Of a DNA stretch of 9,973 nucleotides, positions 1 to 7,332 are shown one piece after another; positions within the stretch are counted from its first letter, which is position 1; each line of letters starts with the position of its first letter. This DNA comes from Tannerellaceae bacterium (lineage in GTDB: Bacteria > Bacteroidota > Bacteroidia > Bacteroidales > Tannerellaceae), in contig JAISCM010000205.1 in the NCBI GenBank assembly GCA_031265595.1, positions 1-9,973 on the forward strand, written 5' to 3'. The notes below the pieces were generated by a model that ran no database searches, was not told where the DNA came from, and worked only from the letters and a program-made list of their open reading frames with translations. Position numbers and translations under genes: made by a program.

Positions 1-51
1 TACTTTGTTAAAAAATTTCAGATATTTAATGTTTTTATATAAAAACTTTTA

Positions 52-59
52 TACTTTTG
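52..59 (+). promoter_or_regulatory. Possible Bacteroides-type -7 box facing the left repeat
   Basis: TACTTTTG on the plus strand matches TAnnTTTG and would direct transcription into the structured dispersed repeat that starts near 111. No -33 TTTG is found at the right spacing, no plus-strand gene follows, and the surrounding DNA is very AT-rich, so a chance match is quite possible. Confidence 0.2.
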
Positions 60-110
60 TGGGCAGGTAAATCTGTCTCAGTTCCACTTCTTAGAAAGAA
101 GTAGCCCTCA

Positions 111-255
111 ATGTACCCTCCCTACAAGGGGTTTTACAACCTACGTTTCAGCTTTTACCAGATATCGAGAACCCTCTCCCAGAGCGGGAAGTAGGGTAAA
201 ACGTGGACGTTTCACCCGTATATTTTCCTTTCACCGGATTTGCGGAAGGGGAAAA
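111..255. repeat. Dispersed structured repeat, left copy
   Basis: This stretch aligns in the same orientation with about 9814-9951 at the other end of the window. The core 140-237 aligns without gaps to 9838-9935, with about 77 of 98 positions identical by hand count. It contains the arms ACGTTTCAGC (143-152), GGTAAAACGT (195-204) and CGTTTCACC (208-216), which can pair in two alternative ways around a loop holding CTCCCAGAG. No reading frame is apparent. It may be a REP- or MITE-like intergenic element or a structured RNA. Confidence 0.75.
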
Positions 256-340
256 ACGGCGATGACGACGTCGCGATATGGATACATTGTTTTACCGGTT
301 TGTATAGAATCACTTATTGTTTATTTTAGTAACTTTTGAA

Positions 341-411
341 ATCGGGTGCGTCCTTTTGGAAAATCGGGTGCGTCCCTTTTGAAAATCGGGTGCGCCCTTT
401 TGGAAAATAGG
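341..411. repeat. 22-bp direct tandem repeat, three copies plus a fragment
   Basis: Units beginning ATCGGGTGCG start at 341, 363 and 385, exactly 22 bp apart. They are followed by a fragment (ATAGG) in register at 407. The preceding CTTTTGAA (333-340) resembles a unit end, so the array may begin earlier. The units differ by only a few substitutions. No gene overlaps it. Confidence 0.85.
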
Positions 412-591
412 TTATACCTTATAGAGAGACGTGTATTTCCTGAAAAAAAATCATCGCGAAGTCTTACGGTATAATGATAATATCAATATTAAGAAAATAA
501 GCGAATTAATCAATATCCCATACAGAACTGCGGCTTTTTCAAAGCGGAATGTTTCAATTCGCCAAAAGTGCAGTTGCTTTCGCCAATCTGA
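412..591. other. AT-rich spacer without recognised features
   Basis: This stretch separates the 22-bp repeats from the large tandem repeat. I see no convincing gene, promoter or terminator in it. A weak GCTTT-ttc-AAAGC hairpin occurs around 534-546. Confidence 0.5.
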
Positions 592-1119
592 TTCCAATTC
601 CACATAGAACGGCAAAAATTCCACATAGAAACGGTATTTTTTGCCCTCTTTTAGACCCCATTGTATTGATTGTCATATACTTTCCAATTCCACATAGAAC
701 GGTAAAAATTCCACATAGAAATTAATTTTATGCCGTATCGAGAGGTGTTTGCTCCCACAAATAAGCGAATATTCCAGGCAAAGCAGTTCCAATTCCCCAT
801 AGAACGGCTAAAAATCCACATAGAAACGGTATTTTTACCTTCTTTTAGACGCTATTAGATTGATTGTCATATACTTTCCAATTCCACATAGAAACGGCTT
901 AATTCCCCATAGAAATAGATTTTATGCTGTATCGGAAGGTGTTTACTCCCGCAAATAGGCGAATATTTCATGCAAAACAGTTCCAATTCCCCATAGAACG
1001 GCAAAAATTCCCCATAGAAACGTTTTTTTTACTCTCTTTTAGGCGGTATTGAATTGATTGTCATATACTTTCCAATTCCACATATAAACGGGTTAAATCC
1101 ACATAGAAATATGATTTCA
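592..1119. repeat. 194/195-bp tandem repeat, about 2.7 copies
   Basis: Units begin TTCCAATTCC at 592, 787 and 981, giving periods of 195 and 194 bp. The third unit is partial and fades at the murF-alr stop codon (1117-1119). The units share the same order of segments: a motif pair, a T-rich tract with CTCTTTTAG, ATTGATTGTCATATACTTTCC, a second motif pair, and a tract with GGTGTTT.CTCCC.CAAATA. Divergence is substantial, so the duplications are not very recent. The array is just 3' of the operon and may be part of its transcript. Confidence 0.88.
600..1108. repeat. Six pairs of a CC(A/C)CATAGAA motif with 21-bp spacing
   Basis: The 10-bp motif occurs 12 times, starting at 600/621, 690/711, 795/816, 884/905, 989/1010 and 1078/1099 (the copy at 1078 reads CCACATATAA). 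Within every pair the spacing is 21 bp, and the pairs alternate 89-90 and 105 bp apart. Extended to TTCCACATAGAA, the motif has an imperfect dyad (TTC...GAA). The fixed spacing of two helical turns suits repeated protein binding on one face of the DNA, but no binding protein is identified. Confidence 0.85.
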
Positions 1120-3582
1120 CTCCCTGTAGCAGACCCTTTTTACGCGTGGGGAGATAGAGGTTAGGATTTCGTAGGGGATGGTGCCTAACTTATCGGATAG
1201 TTCTTTGATGGGGAGCTCTTCGCCGAAGATGATGGCAGGGTCGCCTTCGTGGGCGTCGGCGCCGGTGACGTCTACCATGGTGGTGTCCATGCAGATATTG
1301 CCGATGATGGGGCAGCGGTGGCCGTTTATTAGTACCTCGCCTGTGCCGTTGCCGAAGCGTCTGTCTAAGCCGTCGGCATAGCCAATGGGGATGACGGCGA
1401 TGCGTGAGTTGCGCGATACGTAGCTCATGCGGCTGTATCCGATGGAGTCGCCGGCTGGCGCTTCCTGTATCTGGAGGATGGTGGTTTTTAGGGTGGCTAC
1501 GTTTTGTAAGGCCTTGTCGTTGGTTGCGCTTACGCCGTATAGGCCGATGCCTAAGCGCACCATGTCCATCTGGTAGTGCGTGAAGCGTTCGATACCTGCC
1601 GAATTGAGTATGTGTCTGAATAGTTTATAGTCTAATCCGGCTTCGAGTTCTTCTGCCGCTTGCCTGAACTTTGCTATTTGCTGTTCGGTGAACGAATCAA
1701 ATTCGGACGAATCGCTTCCTACTAAATGGGAGAAAACGGAACGGACCGTGACGCCGGTCTGCGGCTTAATACGCTCGCAAAGCGCCGGCATGTCGTCCGG
1801 CTGAAAACCTAAGCGGTGCATCCCGGTATCTATTTTTATATGTATAGGATAGGAGGTGATGCCCCGGCGCGCCGTTTCCCTGATCATCGCATCCAGCAGG
1901 CGAAAACTGTAAATCTCCGGCTCAAGCTGGTTCTCCAGCAATAGGTTGAAGCTGCTGAGTTCGGGATTCATTACAAGTATGGGGATGGAGATCCCTTCTT
2001 TGCGGAGGGCGGCCCCTTCGTCGGCTACGGCTACGGCCAGGTAGTCGCACCGGTATTCCTGTAAGGTCTTGGCCAGTTCGTCGGGGCCTATGCCATATCC
2101 GAAGGCTTTTACCATGGCGATTAGCTTCGTCTCGGGCCGGAGCAGGGAGCGGTAATGGTTGAAATTATAGACGATGGCGTCGAGGTTTACTTCCAGGATG
2201 GTTTCATGCACCTTCTTTTCGAGGCATTCCGAAATACGTTCGAAGTGGAAGCGCCGCGAGCCTTTCAGTAAGACCAGCTCATCCCGGAAGCTTTTCAGTT
2301 CGGGCGATGCCAGGAAGTCGTCTGTTGTCTGATAAAAGGCCCGCTCCATCGTAAACAGCGAGCCGTATCCCATCAGGTCTCGCCCGATACCGATGATGCG
2401 GTCTATCTTCTTGCGGCCCACCAGGTCGGCCACTTTCTTGTATAAGGATTTGGGAAGCGTGCCGGATTGCAGAATATCGGAGAGGATAAGCGTGCTTTTC
2501 ATCTGTTTCTCCCTTTTCCGGCTTTGCAGAAAGTCGAGCGCAATGTCCAGCGAATTGATGTCCGAGTTGTAGGTGTCGTTTATCAGCACGCAGTTGTTTC
2601 GTCCCTGCTTTACATCCAGCCGCATGGCAACGGGCTCTAAGCGGGCGAACTTGGCGGCGTCGCGAACGCTTGTCGGTTTCAGGTAAAGCATCAGGGCAAT
2701 GCAATGGATCACGTTTTCGATAGACGCATCATCGGTAAACGGGATCATATAGGCGCTGCTCAGGCCCATGATGGTGCAGACAATCTCCGTTCCGGAGGCC
2801 TTCTTTGTGATAGATTCTACAAATAAGGGCGCCTCGGAGTTGGTTTTACTCCAGGCGATGGCTTTGTGCGAAAGGAAAGCCGATTCGATACAGTTCGATA
2901 TAAACACATTGTCGCCATCGTAAATAATCGCTTCACATTCGCTGAACAGGCGGAGCTTCTCCATACACTTCTGGGTAGACGAAAGGAAATTCTCCTGATG
3001 CGCCTCTCCTATATTGGTGAAAATGCCAATGGTAGGGGCAATCATCGGCTTTAGCCGTTCCATCTCGTCTGGTTGGGAGATGCCGGCTTCAAATATACCC
3101 AGTGTATGCTTCTCGTTCAGTTGCCAGACCGAGAGAGGCACGCCTATCTGCGAATTATAGCTGCGGGGCGAACGTACGATACTAAATTCGTTGTGCAGTA
3201 GCTGGTATAAGAACTCTTTTACAATCGTTTTGCCATTACTCCCCGTAATGCCGATCACCGGGATGGCAAAACGCTTCCGGTGGAAAGCGGCCAGCTTCTG
3301 TAAAGCCCGCAACGTATCTTTCACTACTAAGAAATTAGCCTCGGGCATCTGCTCGAATACGGGAAGCATCTCACTCACCACAAAATTCCGTACACGTAGG
3401 TGGTATAGCTCCCTGATGTATTTATGCCCGTCGTTTGTTTTCGTCTTTAGTGCGAAGAAAAGGCTTTCTTCAGGAAAGGAGAGCCGGCGGCTGTCGATAA
3501 GCAAAATACGGATGGTTGCCTCATGCAGTTTCACTGTTTTTGCGTTTATTACCTTTGCTATTTCTTTTATCGTATAATTCAT
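1117..3582 (-). CDS. murF-alr: Bifunctional MurF ligase / alanine racemase fusion
   Basis: An 821-residue cytoplasmic fusion of two peptidoglycan precursor enzymes. The N-terminal half (about 1-455) is MurF, which adds D-Ala-D-Ala to the UDP-MurNAc-tripeptide using ATP. It shows the P-loop GITGSNGKT (111-119), the RSYNSQIGVP segment (140-149), the Mur-family histidine in NIGEAH (H195), NDTYNS (335-340) and LKGSRRF (439-445). K209 is the likely carbamylated lysine (inference). The C-terminal half (about 460-821) is a PLP-dependent alanine racemase making D-Ala. It shows the PLP lysine in VKAFGYG (K492), IDTGMHRLG (584-592), the probable catalytic tyrosine in IGYSRMS (Y716), and ICMD (763-766). 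Both halves are full length, so both activities are expected. This fusion is known in Bacteroidetes. The start codon overlaps the GSCFA gene stop as ATGA, indicating translational coupling. It is the last gene of the array, and its stop codon touches the downstream tandem repeat. Confidence 0.96.
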   Translation of the reverse strand: MNYTIKEIAKVINAKTVKLHEATIRILLIDSRRLSFPEESLFFALKTKTNDGHKYIRELYHLRVRNFVVSEMLPVFEQMPEANFLVVKDTLRALQKLAAFHRKRFAIPVIGITGSNGKTIVKEFLYQLLHNEFSIVRSPRSYNSQIGVPLSVWQLNEKHTLGIFEAGISQPDEMERLKPMIAPTIGIFTNIGEAHQENFLSSTQKCMEKLRLFSECEAIIYDGDNVFISNCIESAFLSHKAIAWSKTNSEAPLFVESITKKASGTEIVCTIMGLSSAYMIPFTDDASIENVIHCIALMLYLKPTSVRDAAKFARLEPVAMRLDVKQGRNNCVLINDTYNSDINSLDIALDFLQSRKREKQMKSTLILSDILQSGTLPKSLYKKVADLVGRKKIDRIIGIGRDLMGYGSLFTMERAFYQTTDDFLASPELKSFRDELVLLKGSRRFHFERISECLEKKVHETILEVNLDAIVYNFNHYRSLLRPETKLIAMVKAFGYGIGPDELAKTLQEYRCDYLAVAVADEGAALRKEGISIPILVMNPELSSFNLLLENQLEPEIYSFRLLDAMIRETARRGITSYPIHIKIDTGMHRLGFQPDDMPALCERIKPQTGVTVRSVFSHLVGSDSSEFDSFTEQQIAKFRQAAEELEAGLDYKLFRHILNSAGIERFTHYQMDMVRLGIGLYGVSATNDKALQNVATLKTTILQIQEAPAGDSIGYSRMSYVSRNSRIAVIPIGYADGLDRRFGNGTGEVLINGHRCPIIGNICMDTTMVDVTGADAHEGDPAIIFGEELPIKELSDKLGTIPYEILTSISPRVKRVCYRE

Positions 3583-4571
3583 ATATTATCTACTTTAGAC
3601 CTCAATTGTTCAATCTCTTTTGTCATATCAAAGAAAGGAAATTTCCGGCTAATCTGTTCTGCCTTTAACAAAGTTTGCGAGATAAACCGCCGGTATCCCT
3701 CACTCTGGGGCTGAAACGGTTTGTGATCCATCGCTTTTTGTATCTCCCGCCATGCCTGCAGAAGCGTCTGCGATTCACCTGCCAGGCAATGACGCACGAA
3801 ACATTCCCAGATATAGTCTATCGCTACAGGAGAGGGATGCAGCATGTCGCCGGCATAAAAGCGGTAGTCGCGCAATTCGTCCATCAATAGTTCATACGCC
3901 GGGAAGTAGCCGATACGTTCCGGGTATTTCCTTTGCAGGGCGTCGATAGCCAGCAGGAGCGTTGCTTTACTCAGTTGATTATGGTGGGCGCCATCTTTCC
4001 AATGGCGTACCGGGCTGACCGTAAATAATAGCTTTATATCCGGATTCTGTTCCCATAGCGAGAGCAGGAGCGTATTCCATTCGCTTATGATATAATCCGG
4101 CGAAACGAGCTCGCGAGAGAACATCTTCTCTGGCAGCTTATGGCAGTTGGAAACAATCTGCCCGGTACTTTTCAGGCGGTAAACAAATGCCGTCCCGAAC
4201 GTAATGATAAGCCGGGAGGCGTTGCTTATAGTAGCCGACGAAACAGCCAGCCGCCGGTTGATCTTATCAGCCGACTCATCGGGCGAAGGAGACGAGAACC
4301 GGCTGTGATGGGCAAAGCTGTGAAAAAGCCCTTCATGCTCGAACAAATCATCCGCCGAAAACTGTGCCGGATGCAATAAGGCCTTTAGTGATAAGGCCAC
4401 GGATGCCGGATTGTAAAGTATCCCGAAAGGATTGATGTCTACCGTAAACTTAGCCTCGTAGAGCTTCGTCCCGATATTTTCGGCAAAGCAGGAACCCATC
4501 AGCATGATGTCGTCCTGATATGAAAAATCAAAGATCAATCCGGGGATTGTAACGGGCGTTCGGAACTCCAT
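3579..4571 (-). CDS. GSCFA-domain protein (SGNH-hydrolase-like)
   Basis: A 330-residue protein of the GSCFA family, a mostly uncharacterised group related to SGNH/GDSL hydrolases. The name-giving motif is visible as MGSCFAEN (25-32), where S27 is the candidate nucleophile. Other conserved stretches are INPFGILYNP (46-55), ITFGTAFVYR (123-132), VSPVRHWKDG (185-194) and GDMLHPS (241-247). In the last, D242 and H245 fit the SGNH D-x-x-H pair (inference). No signal peptide or membrane segment is seen, so a cytoplasmic location is likely. The ATG at 4571 was chosen because the protein then begins MEFRTPV, just before the conserved domain, 13 nt after the YqaA gene. The open frame runs 36 codons further upstream, but that part would overlap YqaA and looks non-coding. 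The last codons overlap murF-alr. The substrate is unknown; its place next to murF hints at an envelope role, but this is not shown. Confidence 0.92.
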   Translation of the reverse strand: MEFRTPVTIPGLIFDFSYQDDIMLMGSCFAENIGTKLYEAKFTVDINPFGILYNPASVALSLKALLHPAQFSADDLFEHEGLFHSFAHHSRFSSPSPDESADKINRRLAVSSATISNASRLIITFGTAFVYRLKSTGQIVSNCHKLPEKMFSRELVSPDYIISEWNTLLLSLWEQNPDIKLLFTVSPVRHWKDGAHHNQLSKATLLLAIDALQRKYPERIGYFPAYELLMDELRDYRFYAGDMLHPSPVAIDYIWECFVRHCLAGESQTLLQAWREIQKAMDHKPFQPQSEGYRRFISQTLLKAEQISRKFPFFDMTKEIEQLRSKVDNI

Positions 4572-4584
4572 AATATATACGTTT

Positions 4585-5034
4585 TTAGAACATCGACTGC
4601 ACTTTAAAAACAAACTCCATCCATACCCAGTAGCGAACGGCTTTCCCCAGGAACATAGAGATAGCAACGATCCACACATTCGCCCGGAGAAACCCCAAGG
4701 CTACGGCAATGAAATCGCCCACACCCGGCAGGAAAACAAAAAAAGCCGTCCACGCCCCTTTGTTCTTTACCCAGTAGTGTACCTTATCCAGCTTTGCCTT
4801 ATCCAGCTTCAGGTATTTTTCTATCCATTCTACCTTGCCCAGCATACCGAGCCAATAGCAGGTCATCCCCCCCAGAAAGTTGCCGATCGTTGCCGCTATC
4901 ATACACGGCCAGTACGACGCCCCGGCCAGCAGCACGCCCGTCAGCACCACTTCGCTGCTGAAAGGCAGGATGGTGGCCGCCAGAAAAGAAGCGATAAAGA
5001 CCCCTATATAACCGTATTCAATAAAAAATTCCAC
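4585..5034 (-). CDS. YqaA/DedA-type small membrane protein
   Basis: A 149-residue integral inner-membrane protein of the YqaA branch of the DedA (SNARE-associated/VTT) superfamily. Members are linked to membrane lipid or ion homeostasis, and several DedA proteins act in lipid carrier transport; the specific substrate here is unknown. Visible signs are LPFSSEVVL (23-31) in the re-entrant N-terminal region, GNFLGGMTCYWLG (51-63), and FLPGVGDFIAVALGFLR (101-117), which corresponds to the proline/glycine-rich motif of the family. Hydrophobic segments lie at about 8-24, 30-53, 92-113 and 117-140. The length matches E. coli YqaA (about 142 residues). The start is a GTG, and no ATG is available upstream in frame over at least the preceding 15 codons. 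It lies inside the 3' end of the preceding membrane gene (31-nt overlap), which suggests translational coupling. No strong Shine-Dalgarno sequence is seen. Confidence 0.9.
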   Translation of the reverse strand: MEFFIEYGYIGVFIASFLAATILPFSSEVVLTGVLLAGASYWPCMIAATIGNFLGGMTCYWLGMLGKVEWIEKYLKLDKAKLDKVHYWVKNKGAWTAFFVFLPGVGDFIAVALGFLRANVWIVAISMFLGKAVRYWVWMEFVFKVQSMF

Positions 5035-6032
5035 AGGCGGATAAATGATAAAACGATATAAACCACAAATGATAAATAGAACCCCCGGTACCTGCTCCTC
5101 CCTTTTTTAACCGTAAAAAAATGGGTTAATAAAATAGAGACAGGCATATAGGCGATACCTAAAAATTCGTCGGACGATTGTTCGTACAGAAAGAATAAGC
5201 CGAACGACATGATGGCAAAAAGAATCAGGAAAAACAGGTATTGGCGTGTCCGTATATTGTCATCGTATCCGTGGGTAATAATATACAAGGCAGCGATGAG
5301 CGTTAAAACAGCCAGGTAGATAATAATAACCCAGTCGATGAGCTCAATACCCGTAACCTGAAGAAAGCCGACTTTCCCTAAAGCGGAAAAGGGAACCGTG
5401 AAAAAAGTGAAGTCCCATCGCAAGAAGCTCCAGAACAAAAGAAACCAGTATACGGTACTTAATCCGATCAGCGAGGCTAAGAAGGTACGTATGCTCAAGG
5501 CCTTGAAATTATACATCCCAAGCCAGAATAAGGGGAAGAACCACAGAATATGTACCCAGAACAAGCTTCCGGCGCCAATAAACAACGCCGCATTGAAAGC
5601 CTTATCGGTAGCCCGCTCATCATGATAAGAGATAAATAATTGATACATCGCCAGGATGAGACAAAACACGCCGGCAGAGGTAGATTTGAGCGGGAAAAAG
5701 GCCGGATTGCTACTGACAAGCAGAATATAAATAAGAAAGGGAAGAAAGGTCTTTTCGCGGATGATCACTAATATGTAATTAGCCCGGTGTATCAGAAAGG
5801 CCCCTCCTACCATTAGCAGCAAGCCAATCAAATAAGTAACGCCCTTATCGGGCAACAGGCTGCACACCGTGTCCCATAAAGGCGTGGAAGAAGCATCTCC
5901 GTAAACAGGGTAGCCAACAGAGAAAACGTATCCCACAATCCAGCATACAAGCGAAGCGGCCAGCAGTAAAAAATAAGTGGCAGGCGTATCAATCGCATAT
6001 TGTTTTATCTGAAACGGATACCTTCCCTTCAT
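5004..6032 (-). CDS. Multi-pass inner-membrane protein, function unknown
   Basis: A 342-residue polytopic membrane protein with about nine or ten hydrophobic segments (near residues 20-40, 64-82, 96-111, 120-136, 148-174, 182-203, 232-252, 264-282, 292-308 and 318-338). Short charged loops such as HRANYILVIIREK and HGYDDNIRTRQ lie between them. The layout resembles DUF6427-type membrane proteins of Bacteroidetes, but I cannot confirm the family and assign no function. No catalytic motif stands out. I chose the ATG at 6032, which is 10 nt after the purD stop and begins MKGRYPF. A TTG at 6053 would add seven residues and overlap purD, which is less likely. The 3' end overlaps the YqaA-type gene by 31 nt, so the two membrane proteins are probably made together. 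Confidence 0.85.
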   Translation of the reverse strand: MKGRYPFQIKQYAIDTPATYFLLLAASLVCWIVGYVFSVGYPVYGDASSTPLWDTVCSLLPDKGVTYLIGLLLMVGGAFLIHRANYILVIIREKTFLPFLIYILLVSSNPAFFPLKSTSAGVFCLILAMYQLFISYHDERATDKAFNAALFIGAGSLFWVHILWFFPLFWLGMYNFKALSIRTFLASLIGLSTVYWFLLFWSFLRWDFTFFTVPFSALGKVGFLQVTGIELIDWVIIIYLAVLTLIAALYIITHGYDDNIRTRQYLFFLILFAIMSFGLFFLYEQSSDEFLGIAYMPVSILLTHFFTVKKGRSRYRGFYLSFVVYIVLSFIRLWNFLLNTVI

Positions 6033-6042
6033 CTCGCTATGG

Positions 6043-7314
6043 TTATAAGTCAAATCCTATATCTGTACGGAAATACATCTTTTCAAAGTGGATGGCTCCG
6101 GCTGTTTTATAGGATTGGGTTAAAGCTTCTTTCATACTGTTTCCGTAAGAGCTGAGGGCTACTACGCGTCCTCCGTTCGTAAGTACGTTCCCTTCCGATT
6201 CTTTTGTGCCGGCGTGGAATACTACGGTGGCAGGCCAGCCGCCGTCGAGCCCTTTGATCTCTTTGCCTTTCTCATAAGCTTCGGGATAGCCGCCGCTTGC
6301 CAATACTACGGTGGCTACGGTGCGTTCGTCTATTTCCAGTGGGCGGTCTGTTAAGTTGCCTTGGGCGATTCCTTCCAGTAGCTCCACCAGGTCGCTTTGG
6401 ATGCGCGGGATAACGGCTTCCGTTTCAGGATCGCCCAGGCGGCAGTTGTACTCAATCACCATCGGTTCCCCTTTTACTTTGATGAGGCCTAAGAAGAGGA
6501 AGCCTTTATAATCTATATGTTCAGCTTTCAGCCCTTCTATCGTGGGGCGGATGATGCGCTCTTCTACTTGCTGCATAAAGGCGTCGCCGGCAAAGGGTAC
6601 AGGCGAGATGGCGCCCATTCCGCCGGTATTCAGTCCGGTATTGCTCTCTCCTATCCGTTTATAGTCTTTGGCTACGGGCAATACTTTATACCCGGCCCCA
6701 TCTGTGGCAACAAAAACGGAGCATTCGATGCCGTCGAGAAACTCTTCTATAACAACTGTTTTACCGGCCTCGCCGAACAGACCATACAGCATGGCATACA
6801 ATTCTTTTTTGGCTTCTTCCAGCGAGTGAATGATCAGTACGCCTTTTCCGAGCGCCAGCCCGTCGGCTTTCAATACATAAGGGGGCTGTAAGGATGCAAG
6901 AAAACGATAGCCCTCTTCTATGTCATCAGCCGTAAAGCTTTTATAGCGGGCTGTCGGGACTTGATGCCGCCCCATAAAGGCTTTGGCGAAATCCTTGCTT
7001 CCTTCCAGTCGGGCGCCTTGTTTGCTGGGGCCGATAACGGGGATGTCCTGTAGAAGCGGATCGCTTTTAAAGAAGTCATAGATACCGTTCACCAACGGGT
7101 CTTCCGGCCCTACCACCACCATATCAATGTTATTTACCCGGACGAAGTCTTTGATAGCAGGGAAATCGGTAGCCTGTAGCAGCACGTTCGTTCCCACCTG
7201 CCTTGTTCCCGCATTGCCGGGAGCGATAAACAGGTTGTGTACTTTCGGGCTTTGCGCTATCTTCCATGCCAGCGCATGCTCTCTTCCCCCCGAGCCTAAT
7301 AGTAAGATGTTCAT
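6043..7314 (-). CDS. purD: Phosphoribosylamine-glycine ligase (GAR synthetase)
   Basis: PurD, 423 residues, catalyses the ATP-dependent joining of phosphoribosylamine and glycine to give glycinamide ribonucleotide, the second step of de novo purine synthesis, in the cytoplasm. It begins MNILLLGSGGREHAL (N-domain nucleotide-binding loop, 7-15) and continues with IAPGNAGT (30-37). ATP-grasp signatures follow: KADGLALGKGV (149-159), NTGGMGAISPVP (229-240) and EYNCRLGDPETE (288-299), then the C-terminal RTDIG (416-420). Length and domain order match E. coli PurD (about 429 residues), and no key residue is missing. The ATG at 7314 gives the canonical N-terminus. It lies 18 nt after the RNA methyltransferase stop without a clear Shine-Dalgarno sequence. 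I see no purine-linked regulatory site or other pur genes nearby, so it is probably expressed as part of the array. Confidence 0.98.
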   Translation of the reverse strand: MNILLLGSGGREHALAWKIAQSPKVHNLFIAPGNAGTRQVGTNVLLQATDFPAIKDFVRVNNIDMVVVGPEDPLVNGIYDFFKSDPLLQDIPVIGPSKQGARLEGSKDFAKAFMGRHQVPTARYKSFTADDIEEGYRFLASLQPPYVLKADGLALGKGVLIIHSLEEAKKELYAMLYGLFGEAGKTVVIEEFLDGIECSVFVATDGAGYKVLPVAKDYKRIGESNTGLNTGGMGAISPVPFAGDAFMQQVEERIIRPTIEGLKAEHIDYKGFLFLGLIKVKGEPMVIEYNCRLGDPETEAVIPRIQSDLVELLEGIAQGNLTDRPLEIDERTVATVVLASGGYPEAYEKGKEIKGLDGGWPATVVFHAGTKESEGNVLTNGGRVVALSSYGNSMKEALTQSYKTAGAIHFEKMYFRTDIGFDL

Positions 7315-7332
7315 AGTTGTTTTTCTATTATT

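Noticed and set aside
1021..1116. Intrinsic terminator after murF-alr
   Set aside because: No stem-loop with a T-run was found on the minus strand. The T-run at 1023-1030 is on the plus strand and lacks a stem.
592..1119. CRISPR array
   Set aside because: The repeated motif is only about 10-20 bp, distances alternate 21, 68-69 and 84 bp, and the intervening sequence is itself repeated. Spacers would be unique and uniform. No cas genes are present.
592..1119. Insertion sequence remnant
   Set aside because: No transposase fragment, terminal inverted repeats or target-site duplication could be seen around the tandem repeat.
2279..2704. 141-codon open frame inside murF-alr on the same strand
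   Set aside because: It is a shifted frame within the conserved MurF sequence, with Arg-rich composition typical of an out-of-frame reading and no recognisable motif.
4572..4679. Longer N-terminus for the GSCFA protein
   Set aside because: The extra 36 residues lie inside the YqaA-type gene and look unrelated to any GSCFA protein. The family-like start is the ATG at 4571.
6033..6053. TTG start adding seven residues to the multi-pass membrane protein
   Set aside because: It would overlap the purD stop and needs a rare start codon, while an ATG 21 nt downstream fits the spacing.
6517..6891. 124-codon plus-strand open frame opposite purD
   Set aside because: It is antisense to a fully conserved purD and has no recognisable protein features. 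Other plus-strand frames across the operon were rejected for the same reason.
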